DNA from: an uncultured Carboxylicivirga sp.
GTDB taxonomy: Bacteria > Bacteroidota > Bacteroidia > Bacteroidales > Marinilabiliaceae
Direction of reading: 5' to 3'
Length of the DNA stretch: 60,959 nt
NCBI GenBank assembly: GCA_947491945.1
Contig: CANLLN010000028.1
Span: forward strand, 1 to 60,959
Translations under genes and position numbers: made by a program
Notes under the pieces: generated by a model
Databases searched by the model: none
What the model saw: only the letters and a program-made list of their open reading frames with translations
Told to the model about the DNA's origin: nothing
In this document: piece by piece, positions 16,477-24,934 of the stretch
Layout: every line of letters begins with the position of its first letter
How positions within the stretch are numbered: position 1 is the first letter of the stretch

Positions 16477-17376
16477 TTAAAAAATCTCATCATCCTCATC
16501 AAAGAACACATCGTTACCATCACCACTAAATCCTTCCACAATATTTCCGGCTTCAGGCAGTGAGATGGAGAAGGTTGATCCTTCACCTTTCTGGCTGGTG
16601 ATGCCGATGTCGCCACCTAACACATCCAACAGTGCTTTGGTAATGGACAATCCTAAACCATGTCCGCGGTTAATGGAGTTAATACCGGAATCGAGTCGCT
16701 TAAAACGTTCGAAAATAATTTTTTGATTCTTTTCTGAAATACCGGTGCCAAAATCCTGAACAGATGCAAGCAATTCATCATCATCGACCCACAACTTCAG
16801 TATAACCTGACTATCTTTATAACTGTATTTTAAAGCATTGTTAAGCAGGTTGCTTAAAATGAGCTTTAACTTCTCAGAGTCGGTTTTAAAGTAGAAATTC
16901 TTTCCAAAGCCATGCTCAATATTAAACTCAATTTTAATATCGATACCCATCTTGCGCGAGATGATATTGAAACCATCTACGACGGTTTGTACCAGGCTAC
17001 GGATGTTAACTTTGGTAATATTAGGAGCAATCTCTCCGGCTTCAATTTTGGCGGCCACAAAAATATTACGCAGCTGAAAATCGAGGTTAAAGGCTTCACT
17101 GTGAATCAGCGCCACCATAGAAACCACCTTCTTCCAATCATTCTTTTCCACTGAAAGAATGGCCTTTGACAGCCCAAGAATGGAGGTAAAGGGGTTAACG
17201 ATTTCGTTAGATATATTAGAGATAAAGTGGCTTTTCAGGGCTTCTGATTCCTTCAGTTTCTTTGATACGCTCTGAAAGTCTCTTGACAATTCCTTCATCT
17301 CGTTATCTAACTTTTTCCTTTCTTCAAGTCGTAACCTGAGTTCACGTAAAAGTTGTTTGTCAGACAAATTGCTCAT
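16477..17376 (-). CDS. Histidine-kinase-like protein lacking the phospho-accepting His
   Basis: This 299-residue soluble protein has an N-terminal coiled coil (1-48), an H-box-like helix pair (49-110), and a HATPase domain (about 165-285). The ATP motifs are complete: LSNLLNNALKYS (N box), DFGTGIS (G1), and GHGLGLSITK (G2). The H box reads FISNISNEIVNPF, so the position of the usual SHE histidine is Asn 57. One base change separates AAC from CAC. Without this His it cannot autophosphorylate in the usual way. It could be a phosphatase-only or ATP-gated scaffold, or a Ser kinase-like anti-sigma element (inference). It lies between cheR and cheD in the cluster. Confidence 0.8.
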   Translation of the reverse strand: MSNLSDKQLLRELRLRLEERKKLDNEMKELSRDFQSVSKKLKESEALKSHFISNISNEIVNPFTSILGLSKAILSVEKNDWKKVVSMVALIHSEAFNLDFQLRNIFVAAKIEAGEIAPNITKVNIRSLVQTVVDGFNIISRKMGIDIKIEFNIEHGFGKNFYFKTDSEKLKLILSNLLNNALKYSYKDSQVILKLWVDDDELLASVQDFGTGISEKNQKIIFERFKRLDSGINSINRGHGLGLSITKALLDVLGGDIGITSQKGEGSTFSISLPEAGNIVEGFSGDGNDVFFDEDDEIF

Positions 17377-17402
17377 AATTAAATTTTTATTTTCCGGACT
17401 AA

Positions 17403-18269
17403 TTATATTTTTCTAAAAATAGTGGGCTTGATGTGCGACAATGGCACATCCATTCCCGATAATGATTCGGAGTGACCAATAAAAAAGATCCCTCCCGGCT
17501 TAAGGTAATTGCATAGTTTACCTATTACCTTTTCCTGAGTTGCCCGATCGAAGTAAATCAACACATTACGACAAAAAATTACGTCGAAGGTTTCCTTCAT
17601 ATCGTAGTGGCTATCCATTAAATTAACATGCTTCAGCACCATCTGCTGCTGCAGCTCAGGCTTGACACGCACCGTGGGGTTAAGGCGGTCTTTACTCTTA
17701 AGAAAATACCGCTTTTTAAGCTCCAGTGGCAGGGTAGCTATCTTGTGCTCGGCATACACACCGTTGGCTGCATTTTTCAATACCTTATTGGAAATATCAG
17801 ACCCATGTATCGAATAATTAAAGCCACCTCCCTTTAAACGCTTGTACTCGTTTAGTACAATAGAAATCGTATAGGGCTCCTCACCGCTGGAACACCCAGC
17901 ACTCCACACCTTAAAAAAGTTGTTGCTGCTGTGCTGGGGCAAAACCTCGTCGCGCAAGAAATCGAAATGCACAGGCTCGCGAAAGAAATCGGTTTTATTG
18001 GTGGTTACAACATTTAAAAAGTTAAATATCTCTTTCGCCTGTCCTTCCTTACTAAAAAAGTACTCTTTGTACTCGCTATATGAATTCATATTCAACTCGC
18101 GAATACGCTTCAGCAAACGTCCCTGCAGCATCACCCGCTTCACGGGCGGCATTTTAATCCCATATTCGCTATAGATAAATTCGCTAAAGGCACGGAAATC
18201 CTTCTCCGACAATTCGGCTTTAAAAGCGTCCAATTCCTTTTCTTTACCTAATTCGTTACTTGAAAACAT
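17403..18269 (-). CDS. cheR: CheR, chemoreceptor methyltransferase (main copy)
   Basis: This 288-residue CheR has all family motifs. The N-terminal helical domain ends with VTTNKTDFFREPVHFDFL. The SAM loop WSAGCSSGEEPYT, the SDIS motif (GSDISNKV), and the FCRNVLIYF motif are intact. It ends at the usual GHSESLSG and IFRKI. It methylates receptor glutamates using SAM. It follows the cheA-cheW-cheW genes with short spacers and is likely the principal methyltransferase, since its motifs are the most canonical of the three in the cluster. Confidence 0.95.
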   Translation of the reverse strand: MFSSNELGKEKELDAFKAELSEKDFRAFSEFIYSEYGIKMPPVKRVMLQGRLLKRIRELNMNSYSEYKEYFFSKEGQAKEIFNFLNVVTTNKTDFFREPVHFDFLRDEVLPQHSSNNFFKVWSAGCSSGEEPYTISIVLNEYKRLKGGGFNYSIHGSDISNKVLKNAANGVYAEHKIATLPLELKKRYFLKSKDRLNPTVRVKPELQQQMVLKHVNLMDSHYDMKETFDVIFCRNVLIYFDRATQEKVIGKLCNYLKPGGIFFIGHSESLSGMDVPLSHIKPTIFRKI

Positions 18270-18279
18270 TGATTCTTCC

Positions 18280-18759
18280 CTACTTAATCGACTTTAGCAC
18301 TTCATCAATGCTGATAATATCTTTCTCACTGAATATCATATCTGCATTCAGAATCATCACCAATTCTTCGTTTCGCTGATACGAAGCCAGTATATATCCG
18401 GGCTTATAATCCGTTTCAATGGCCTTCAGCTTGCTGTCGTCGGCCTCAAACACATCCGATACGGCATCCACCAGAATAGCGATATGCATCACTCCTGAAC
18501 CATCGGCCTTATCAATCTCCAGCACCACGCAGCACGACTGTGGTGTAATTACCACCTCGCCCAGGTTAAATTTGGCAGCCGCATCAATCACAGGTATCAC
18601 CTGCTCGCGATGCTCCGTTACCCCTTTCATGTAGGCCATGCTTTCGGGTACCGATTTGGGCGCCTCATATTCTTTTATTTCAATTACTTTTTCAACATGA
18701 ACACCAAAAACGTTGTCCCCAATACTAAAAGTAAGATATGCATTTACATCCTGACTCAT
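18280..18759 (-). CDS. cheW: CheW adaptor (second)
   Basis: This 159-residue CheW domain protein begins YLTFSIGDNVFGVHVEKVIEI, with the receptor/CheA-binding groove region PESMAYMKGVTEHREQVIPVIDAAAKF and the ILVDAVSDVF strand. CheW joins CheA to chemoreceptors. It is 6 bases after the other cheW. The two differ clearly in sequence, so they may serve different receptors or arrays (inference). Confidence 0.9.
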   Translation of the reverse strand: MSQDVNAYLTFSIGDNVFGVHVEKVIEIKEYEAPKSVPESMAYMKGVTEHREQVIPVIDAAAKFNLGEVVITPQSCCVVLEIDKADGSGVMHIAILVDAVSDVFEADDSKLKAIETDYKPGYILASYQRNEELVMILNADMIFSEKDIISIDEVLKSIK

Positions 18760-18765
18760 CGGTGC

Positions 18766-19209
18766 TTATTTTTCTATTTCCTTTACTACTTCTACTAAAT
18801 CAATGATGTGAATAAACTCATCATTTTTGCGTATGCTTCCTGTAAACGTATTTATCAGCCCAGTGTTACCATTTATCACAGATTCTTTTATATCGGCTTC
18901 CTCCAGGTCGAATACTTCCTTTACTCCATCTACAACGAAGCCGATTAAAGACTCGGTTTTGTCATCATCGGAAACGACGATAACAGCGGTATCCTGACTG
19001 TTTTCAATATTTTCGATACCCATCATCATACGCAAATCGGCGATGGGAATAATGTTACCGTGCAGGTTGATAACGCCCTTGAGGTACTCCTTGGCATTGG
19101 GCACCCACGTTACTTTATCCAACTCAAGGATATTACGCACCTTCAGTGTATCGAACGCAAACACTTCATGGTCAATCAAAAACGATATAATTGAGGTCAT
19201 TTCTTTCAT
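18766..19209 (-). CDS. cheW: CheW adaptor (first)
   Basis: This 147-residue CheW domain protein has SFLIDHEVFAFDTLKVRNIL, the VPNAKEYLKGVINLHGNIIPIADLR core, and the IGFVVDGVKEVFDLEEAD strand. It is preceded by cheA with a 3-base spacer and followed by another cheW. The pair of CheW proteins plus the C-terminal CheW-like domain of CheA gives three adaptor-type modules in this system. Confidence 0.9.
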   Translation of the reverse strand: MKEMTSIISFLIDHEVFAFDTLKVRNILELDKVTWVPNAKEYLKGVINLHGNIIPIADLRMMMGIENIENSQDTAVIVVSDDDKTESLIGFVVDGVKEVFDLEEADIKESVINGNTGLINTFTGSIRKNDEFIHIIDLVEVVKEIEK

Positions 19210-19212
19210 TCT

Positions 19213-21252
19213 TTAGTTCTTTGTCCGATATTTCTTTATGGCATTGTTATGGATCAGTCGATTAGTATCAATCACCATGGCGATGGTGCCATCTCCCATA
19301 ATGGAAGCACCGGAAATATTCTCCTGCTTCTTCAGGAATCTTCCCATGGGTTTTACCACCGTTTGATACTCACCAATCACCTGATCTACCAGAAGGCCCA
19401 CTTTGGTATCTTCGTATTTAACCAGTATCAATTGCTCAGTGCCCTTATTCACTACTTCCGTTTCAAAGGCTTCGCGCATATCGATAAACGAAAATTGCTC
19501 ATCGTCGATATTCACCACATGGTTAAAGGTTTTACCGAAGGAGACACTATCCATGGCAAATATTTTTTCAATATTGGCAATGGGTATCACATACTGATTA
19601 CCGGTCACTTTCACCAATAGCCCGTCAATAATTGACAGTGTCATGGGCAACTCAAGGGTCAGTGTAGTGCCCTTACCCATTTCCGAGTCGAGGGATACCT
19701 CACCTCGTATCTCCCCAATCTTCTTGCGCACCACATCCATGCCCACACCACGACCCGACACATCGGTTACCTGTTCTTTAGTTGAGAAACCACTTAAGAA
19801 TACCAGGTCGAAAATCTCCTTGCGACTCAACTCGGTTTTCGCATCGATCAGTCCTTTGGCAATGGCTTTTTTACGGATAAACTCAGGATCAATCCCCTTA
19901 CCATCGTCCATTACTTTTACAATTACGCTGGCACCGGAGTAATAGGCCTTAAACAGAATAGTACCCTTGGGCGACTTTCCGTTTTTAATCCGTTCGGCAG
20001 GTAGGCCAATACCATGATCAACCGCATTACGAATGATGTGCAACAAAGGATCGGTAAGGTGCTCGATAATATTTTTGTCCAGCTCAATATCACCTCCTTC
20101 AATCACAAAGTCGATATCTTTTCCCAAGTCTTTGGACAAGTCGCGTACCAAACGTTGAAAACGCATTAGCTCACTTTGCAGTGGGATAAGACTAATGGAG
20201 AATGCATTATCGCGTAGCTGACGACTGAGCTTCTGAATATTTTCTGCCAAGGCTAAAACGGCAGGGTTACCATCATTTTCAGCAAACAAGTTCAACTGCG
20301 CCTGGATCGTCACCAGCTCGCTCACCAAATTCACAAGTTCATCAATTTTGGTAGAACTCACACGCATACTGGATATCTTATGCTCCTTCAGTTGCGCCTT
20401 CTTTTTACTCTCTTTCTTGGCGGCACCCCCTTTGGCAGTGGCTGCCACATTAACCAGCACATCTTTATTTAGTTGCTGCTGATGGGTGGCCGCTTCTGTA
20501 ATCAGTTCCACCATATCGTCCGAGGCAAGTAAGTTGCCTGCCCCAAGCTCTTCAATGGTTATTTCACACTCATCTTCTACGAAAATGAATACGTCTTTGA
20601 TATCATTAACCGACTCCTTGGTATTAAGCACCACCTGCCAATGGCAATAATTATTAATGGGGTTAAACACCTCCATCTGTGGCACTTTCTCATAATAAGC
20701 AATCACCTTAGCATCGCCCATGGCATGCAAGTCATCCAAGAGATAAAAAGGATTGGTACCATTGCGCAGCAAATCCTGATTGGGCTTGATACCTACCAGG
20801 TAGGTTTTAGATCCATCGCCCTTCGCCCCGCTCGTTTCACTGCTCTTTTGGGGTGCCACAGCACTCGGTGAATCGCTGTTGGTATAGCTCTGCACGCGCT
20901 GTATAAAAGCAAGCTGCTCATCAAGCTCTTCCTGATCATCCACATCGCCCACTTCCAGCATATGCTTAATATGGTCAATGGATTCGAAGGTCATGGAAAT
21001 AATATCATCGCTAATGCTAAGTTTATTATTCCGTACCAGATCGAAAACCGTTTCGAGGTGGTGTGTAAATTCACTGAGCTGGTTAAAGCCAAACATGGCT
21101 CCCCCTCCTTTTAAGGTGTGCATGGCTCGAAAGATACGCTCTATAATCTCGTTATTCTCCGTATCTTTTTCCAGGAGCAACAAGGCTTCCTCAAGGTCAT
21201 GAACGTTATCGTTTGACTCCTCTACAAATTTTGCCTTAAACTTATCAATCAT
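19213..21252 (-). CDS. cheA: CheA histidine kinase
   Basis: This 679-residue chemotaxis kinase has an N-terminal Hpt domain (about 1-110) with phospho-acceptor His 45 in MHTLKGGGAMFG, a middle region (about 150-240) that may bind a response regulator, a dimerisation domain starting SSMRVSSTKIDELVNLV, a HATPase domain with IRNAVDHG, DDGKGIDPE and GRGVGMDVV, and a CheW-like domain (about 530-670) with VIPIANIEKIF. It phosphorylates CheY and CheB in response to receptor state. All catalytic residues are visible. Three bases separate it from cheW downstream and 12 from the Hpt gene upstream. Confidence 0.95.
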   Translation of the reverse strand: MIDKFKAKFVEESNDNVHDLEEALLLLEKDTENNEIIERIFRAMHTLKGGGAMFGFNQLSEFTHHLETVFDLVRNNKLSISDDIISMTFESIDHIKHMLEVGDVDDQEELDEQLAFIQRVQSYTNSDSPSAVAPQKSSETSGAKGDGSKTYLVGIKPNQDLLRNGTNPFYLLDDLHAMGDAKVIAYYEKVPQMEVFNPINNYCHWQVVLNTKESVNDIKDVFIFVEDECEITIEELGAGNLLASDDMVELITEAATHQQQLNKDVLVNVAATAKGGAAKKESKKKAQLKEHKISSMRVSSTKIDELVNLVSELVTIQAQLNLFAENDGNPAVLALAENIQKLSRQLRDNAFSISLIPLQSELMRFQRLVRDLSKDLGKDIDFVIEGGDIELDKNIIEHLTDPLLHIIRNAVDHGIGLPAERIKNGKSPKGTILFKAYYSGASVIVKVMDDGKGIDPEFIRKKAIAKGLIDAKTELSRKEIFDLVFLSGFSTKEQVTDVSGRGVGMDVVRKKIGEIRGEVSLDSEMGKGTTLTLELPMTLSIIDGLLVKVTGNQYVIPIANIEKIFAMDSVSFGKTFNHVVNIDDEQFSFIDMREAFETEVVNKGTEQLILVKYEDTKVGLLVDQVIGEYQTVVKPMGRFLKKQENISGASIMGDGTIAMVIDTNRLIHNNAIKKYRTKN

Positions 21253-21264
21253 TTGTTTGTGCTT

Positions 21265-21630
21265 TTAACCGGATATCGTGTTAAAAAATTCAATCAAAAC
21301 CTTTTGCTGTTCTCTCACATCAGGCTTATGGCTCTGCTCTTTGTCGAGCAAAAGCAGTAAAACCTTGAGGGCATTCAGGGTTTGTTCCACCACATCAGCC
21401 CCAAGAAAATCTTTATTACCAGGTGTTCTCTTATAAACACATTCAATGGGCGCTGCCAACTGAGCTAACTCATCATAACCCACCATAGGCGCGGTACCCC
21501 GTAGGGTATGCATGGTTCGGATGACTTGTTCCACCACTTCATCAGAGAGCTCCTTTCCGTCGATTAACGCCTGCTCAAGAACAGCTAAATTGTTACGCGT
21601 TTCGTGTATGAAAATGTGCTTAACGTCCAT
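21265..21630 (-). CDS. Free-standing Hpt phosphotransfer protein
   Basis: This 121-residue helical protein resembles the Hpt domain of CheA. The phospho-acceptor motif is MHTLRGTAPMVG, with His 41. It overlaps nothing but abuts the CheY-like gene upstream and precedes cheA by 12 bases. A separate Hpt beside a CheA that already has its own Hpt suggests a phosphate store or relay between CheA and another receiver, for example the neighbouring CheY-like protein (inference). Confidence 0.85.
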   Translation of the reverse strand: MDVKHIFIHETRNNLAVLEQALIDGKELSDEVVEQVIRTMHTLRGTAPMVGYDELAQLAAPIECVYKRTPGNKDFLGADVVEQTLNALKVLLLLLDKEQSHKPDVREQQKVLIEFFNTISG

Positions 21631-21996
21631 TTACCTCAATACGCGCGAGATGGCGCTTAATAACTTAGCTGGTACAAAAGGTTTGATAATCCAACCGGTA
21701 GCACCGGCCTGCTTGGCTTCCATCTTTTTAGAGGCCTGCGACTCGGTAGTTAAAAACAGAATTGGAATATGTTTATAGGCTTCTATTTCACGAATTTTAC
21801 GAATCAGACCCAAACCATCGAGGTTAGGCATGTGAAGGTCAGTGATAACAATATCAATTGTTCTGCCATCCAGAAACTTTTGAGCATCTTCGCCATCAAC
21901 ACCAACCAATACCTCATATCCTTCGTTTTGGAGGGTAAAGTTGACTACTTCCCTGATACTTTCTGAATCATCAACGATGAGAACTGTTTTAGCCAT
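21631..21996 (-). CDS. CheY-like single-domain response regulator
   Basis: This 121-residue receiver has the acidic pair Asp 9-Asp 10, phospho-acceptor Asp 53 in VITDLHMPNLDG, Thr 83/84 in FLTTE, and Lys 105 in IIKPF. It is followed directly by the Hpt gene (adjacent coordinates). It is the obvious CheA substrate. Its output target cannot be a flagellar switch from anything in this window. It could act on gliding, pili, another enzyme, or the STAS/SpoIIE module (inference). Confidence 0.9.
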   Translation of the reverse strand: MAKTVLIVDDSESIREVVNFTLQNEGYEVLVGVDGEDAQKFLDGRTIDIVITDLHMPNLDGLGLIRKIREIEAYKHIPILFLTTESQASKKMEAKQAGATGWIIKPFVPAKLLSAISRVLR

Positions 21997-22021
21997 AGTT
22001 GTATTTTATCTAGTTATTTAA

Positions 22022-22333
22022 TTAATTAAGAACGTATTGAAACCCTGAGTTTTTAACCAGTGTGTGCAACTCCTCTTTGAGATTTGCTTTAATACTGGTT
22101 GAGCATCCATTGGCACTAAGCGTTGCTTTCAAGCTCAGTACCAACTGAATAAAAGTAACATCTAAACTATCCGGGTTATCGATTTCAATCAGCAAATCTT
22201 TATCTGCTTTCAGACCGGCTTTAACGATGTCGGTAATCTTTTCGATGTGGTTAATAATCAGCTGCCCTGAAAAGCGCATTTGTCCTTTCTCGGGCAGCTC
22301 ATCAATAATAACCTTATAAGGTAACTTATCCAT
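22022..22333 (-). CDS. STAS-domain protein
   Basis: This 103-residue protein resembles STAS/MlaB-like domains: MRFSGQLIINHIEKI, then the strand-loop IDNPDSLDVTFIQLVLSLK. In SpoIIAA-type anti-anti-sigma factors a Ser in the DSSG loop is phosphorylated by a kinase and dephosphorylated by SpoIIE. Here the aligned loop reads DVTFIQL, with a Thr close to, but not at, the usual Ser. So phosphorylation control is possible but not proven. It lies between the MCP and cheY genes, and the cluster ends with a SpoIIE phosphatase. Confidence 0.7.
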   Translation of the reverse strand: MDKLPYKVIIDELPEKGQMRFSGQLIINHIEKITDIVKAGLKADKDLLIEIDNPDSLDVTFIQLVLSLKATLSANGCSTSIKANLKEELHTLVKNSGFQYVLN

Positions 22334-22344
22334 TCGTTTATGTC

Positions 22345-24117
22345 TTAGAATTTCTCGTAATTATCTAAATCAAAGTCCTTATCGAAATTAGAGAAGGGGT
22401 TTTCCGGTTGTCGGGGTGCCTTCTTCTCATTATTCTTGGGCGCAACAGGTGCCTTCTTCACCGGTGCTTTGGTATCAGAAGCCTTAGGCGCTGCTGTCTT
22501 CACTTGCTGCTTATCGGCAGATGGATTTTTAAGCGGGGCTTTTTCGGCTACCTCAATTTTCTTACTTGCGGCTTCTTTCTGTGCATCCACCTTAAAATAG
22601 CTAATTGCGTCATTTAAGTTATCGGCCAGGTTAGCCAGCAAGTCTGAACTCTGCGTCAACTCATCCGACGACGAAGCGTTTTCCTGCGTAATCATATTCA
22701 GCTGCTGCATGGCCAGGTTAATTTGTTCGGCACCTGTTTTCTGCTCCATACTCGCGGCAGCTATCTCCTTAATCAACTGTGTCGTTTCTTCAATATCGGG
22801 CACTAAGGCTTTTGACTTTTCACCGGCTTCGGTAGAAACCTTCAAGCCAGTGGATACCAGTGATACAATTTCGTCGGCAGCCGACTTACTGCGCTCTGCC
22901 AACTTACGCACTTCGGCAGCCACAACAGAAAATCCGCGACCGTGCTCACCTGCACGTGCTGCCTCAACTGCAGCGTTTAATGCCAGTATATTGGTTTGGA
23001 AAGCAATATCGCTAATGATGGTAATCTTCTCCGACACCTCTTTCATCACCGAAGCGGCCTGCGTAGACAGCTCATCAGCTACACTCACGTCCTTGGCGGT
23101 TTCCACAGTTATCTTCTCTGTTTTAACAGCATTATCAGTGTTCTGATCTATATTGGCTACCATTTCCTCAATAGACGTTGACACCTCTTCGGCTGATGCC
23201 GCCTGATCGGCAGAACCCTTTGACAGCTGCAATGAGCTTGATTTGAGCTGCGTACTGGAAGTCACCAGGTCGGTTGCATTAGACTTAATGGTGTTAACCG
23301 TATTCTTAAGGTTCTCGGCCATGGCAATCAATGCCTTCGCCAGGTCACCAATCTCATCACTCTGATCTACGTCAACAGTAGCCGTCAGATCCCCATCGCC
23401 AATGGCACGGGCAAAGGTAACCCCTTTGTTAAGCGGTGCCACAATGGAGTTATAAAGAAGATAGGCCGTTCCCAGGGCACCCAAAATCACCAACAGACTC
23501 ATTACAATAACAACAACTTGTAACACAGTGAAACTATTATTACTGGCAATCAGCGCCTCATTAGAAATCTCTTCGTAATTGGCAATCAGCGCATCAATTT
23601 CACTTTCTACCTCCTGGCTCAGCGTCATAATCTCTCCTCCTTCCTGCACCATGGGTTCCACTTCAAAAAGCACCATGGCATCTTCGTAAGACTCGAAAGA
23701 ATTAAGATTATTCATCACATACTGCTGCAGCGTGAAGAGTGAATCCACATCGTGAAAAATTTGCTGCAGAACATCCACATCCGCCTTGTTCCATTCCTCA
23801 CTCAAAGTCAACAATTCTTCCTTCAAAGCAGGATAATCCTCCTTATGCAACTCACCCAAACGTACTTTATCGGGCGTACCCGACTGCGTATCAATGAAAA
23901 CCCAACTACGGATCAACATCTTTGAGCTGTTCACCATTTCCTGCAAACCGGTCAGCTTGCTTGACGAAGGCGCATAAACCCCGGTTAATTGGCGGTTTTG
24001 TGTCTTGCTACCCGTTAGGGTAACATAGGTCCACACTCCTTGAATAATAATTAAAAGCAGGACTATTCCAAATCCGGCTAACAACTTTTGGGCAATATTA
24101 AGTTTGATATTTTTCAT
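22345..24117 (-). CDS. Methyl-accepting chemotaxis protein with C-terminal tether
   Basis: This 590-residue receptor has a membrane helix (about 11-31), a helical extracytoplasmic sensor (about 32-195) of four-helix type, a second membrane helix (about 200-222), HAMP (about 222-275), and a signalling domain with the hairpin tip [20 protein letters not shown]. The last 65 residues are a flexible Lys/Pro/Ala-rich linker ending in NYEKF. This fits the pattern x-[FHWY]-x-x-[FHWY] of the pentapeptide by which some receptors (E. coli NWETF) tether CheR or CheB. It is the only MCP in the cluster and the likely methylation substrate of its CheR/CheB/CheD set. The ligand is unknown. Confidence 0.93.
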   Translation of the reverse strand: MKNIKLNIAQKLLAGFGIVLLLIIIQGVWTYVTLTGSKTQNRQLTGVYAPSSSKLTGLQEMVNSSKMLIRSWVFIDTQSGTPDKVRLGELHKEDYPALKEELLTLSEEWNKADVDVLQQIFHDVDSLFTLQQYVMNNLNSFESYEDAMVLFEVEPMVQEGGEIMTLSQEVESEIDALIANYEEISNEALIASNNSFTVLQVVVIVMSLLVILGALGTAYLLYNSIVAPLNKGVTFARAIGDGDLTATVDVDQSDEIGDLAKALIAMAENLKNTVNTIKSNATDLVTSSTQLKSSSLQLSKGSADQAASAEEVSTSIEEMVANIDQNTDNAVKTEKITVETAKDVSVADELSTQAASVMKEVSEKITIISDIAFQTNILALNAAVEAARAGEHGRGFSVVAAEVRKLAERSKSAADEIVSLVSTGLKVSTEAGEKSKALVPDIEETTQLIKEIAAASMEQKTGAEQINLAMQQLNMITQENASSSDELTQSSDLLANLADNLNDAISYFKVDAQKEAASKKIEVAEKAPLKNPSADKQQVKTAAPKASDTKAPVKKAPVAPKNNEKKAPRQPENPFSNFDKDFDLDNYEKF

Positions 24118-24202
24118 GGTTTAGCTTTTACGTAACATGGCAGGTCAATTCTCATTTTGCGATCCATAAATCAACTGTGCCTGCATGTTTTTGTTTACTC
24201 TA

Positions 24203-24715
24203 CTAAAGGCTGATTGCATTTGCCATTCCCTCTAACTTAGAGCTAATCTGCAAACCAAACTTGGCTGCATTGGCTTTATGAATCTCAAATTTGAGTTTAT
24301 CATCCTTGATTACAAAGTTAATCATGGAACCGGAATTACAAGCACCTGCCGATTCAGTAATTATTAATGTACTCTTACCATTCACTTTACTGGCAATGGT
24401 AGCCGCATGACGATCGAAATTAACATTAGAAGACACATATACTACTTGACAATCCGTCACTTCCTCGGGTGACTTAAATTCTTTAATCACTACGTTTTGA
24501 AAACCGAATTTCTTGCCTTTCGAGAGCTTTGTCATCCAGTCGGAAATCTCACGATCGCGCACCACGCCAATCACAAAATCGCCCTCCTTGGCCGACTCTG
24601 TCCATCCAATATGCCGGATAAAACTTAAGGTAAAAATCGACTTAAACTTGGCCACTTGTGCCTGTCCTGCCATGGGAAGCAGTATTAAGCTCAAAAAAAA
24701 CAAAATTTTTTTCAT
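24203..24715 (-). CDS. Exported DUF4154 (YfiR-like) protein
   Basis: This is a 170-residue protein from the ATG at 24715, which puts a clean signal peptide at the N-terminus (MKKILFFLSLILLPMAGQAQ). An in-frame upstream ATG would add 17 residues before the signal and is less likely. The mature protein resembles DUF4154/YfiR (KFKSIFTLSFIRHIGW, then VVKEFKSPEEVTDCQVVYVSS, and a SMINFVIKDDKLKFEIH end). YfiR proteins in Proteobacteria are periplasmic inhibitors of a diguanylate cyclase and respond to redox or envelope stress. As the gene just before the MCP, it may feed a periplasmic signal to that receptor (inference). It is the promoter-proximal gene of the cluster. Confidence 0.75.
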   Translation of the reverse strand: MKKILFFLSLILLPMAGQAQVAKFKSIFTLSFIRHIGWTESAKEGDFVIGVVRDREISDWMTKLSKGKKFGFQNVVIKEFKSPEEVTDCQVVYVSSNVNFDRHAATIASKVNGKSTLIITESAGACNSGSMINFVIKDDKLKFEIHKANAAKFGLQISSKLEGMANAISL

Positions 24716-24855
24716 AATTATTCGTCCTTCAAAATTCAACATCTTAATGGGCTTTGGTACGGACAACTCACTTTTAAGTTTCTTTTTATGCGAATAAATT
24801 TATTTTTTCGATAAAAAGAAACCTGATTAAACCACGCCTTTTAAGCCAATTACCT

Positions 24856-24863
24856 TACCTTTG
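24856..24863 (+). promoter_or_regulatory. Bacteroidetes -7 promoter element (TACCTTTG)
   Basis: It matches TAnnTTTG and lies 72 bases ahead of the Rid-like gene start at 24935. No clear -33 element was seen. Confidence 0.45.
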
Positions 24864-24934
24864 TGCCACTTTACCACACCCGTTAAGCACTGCTAAACGG
24901 GCATCGCATAAGCACAAACTCCATTACAATAGTC

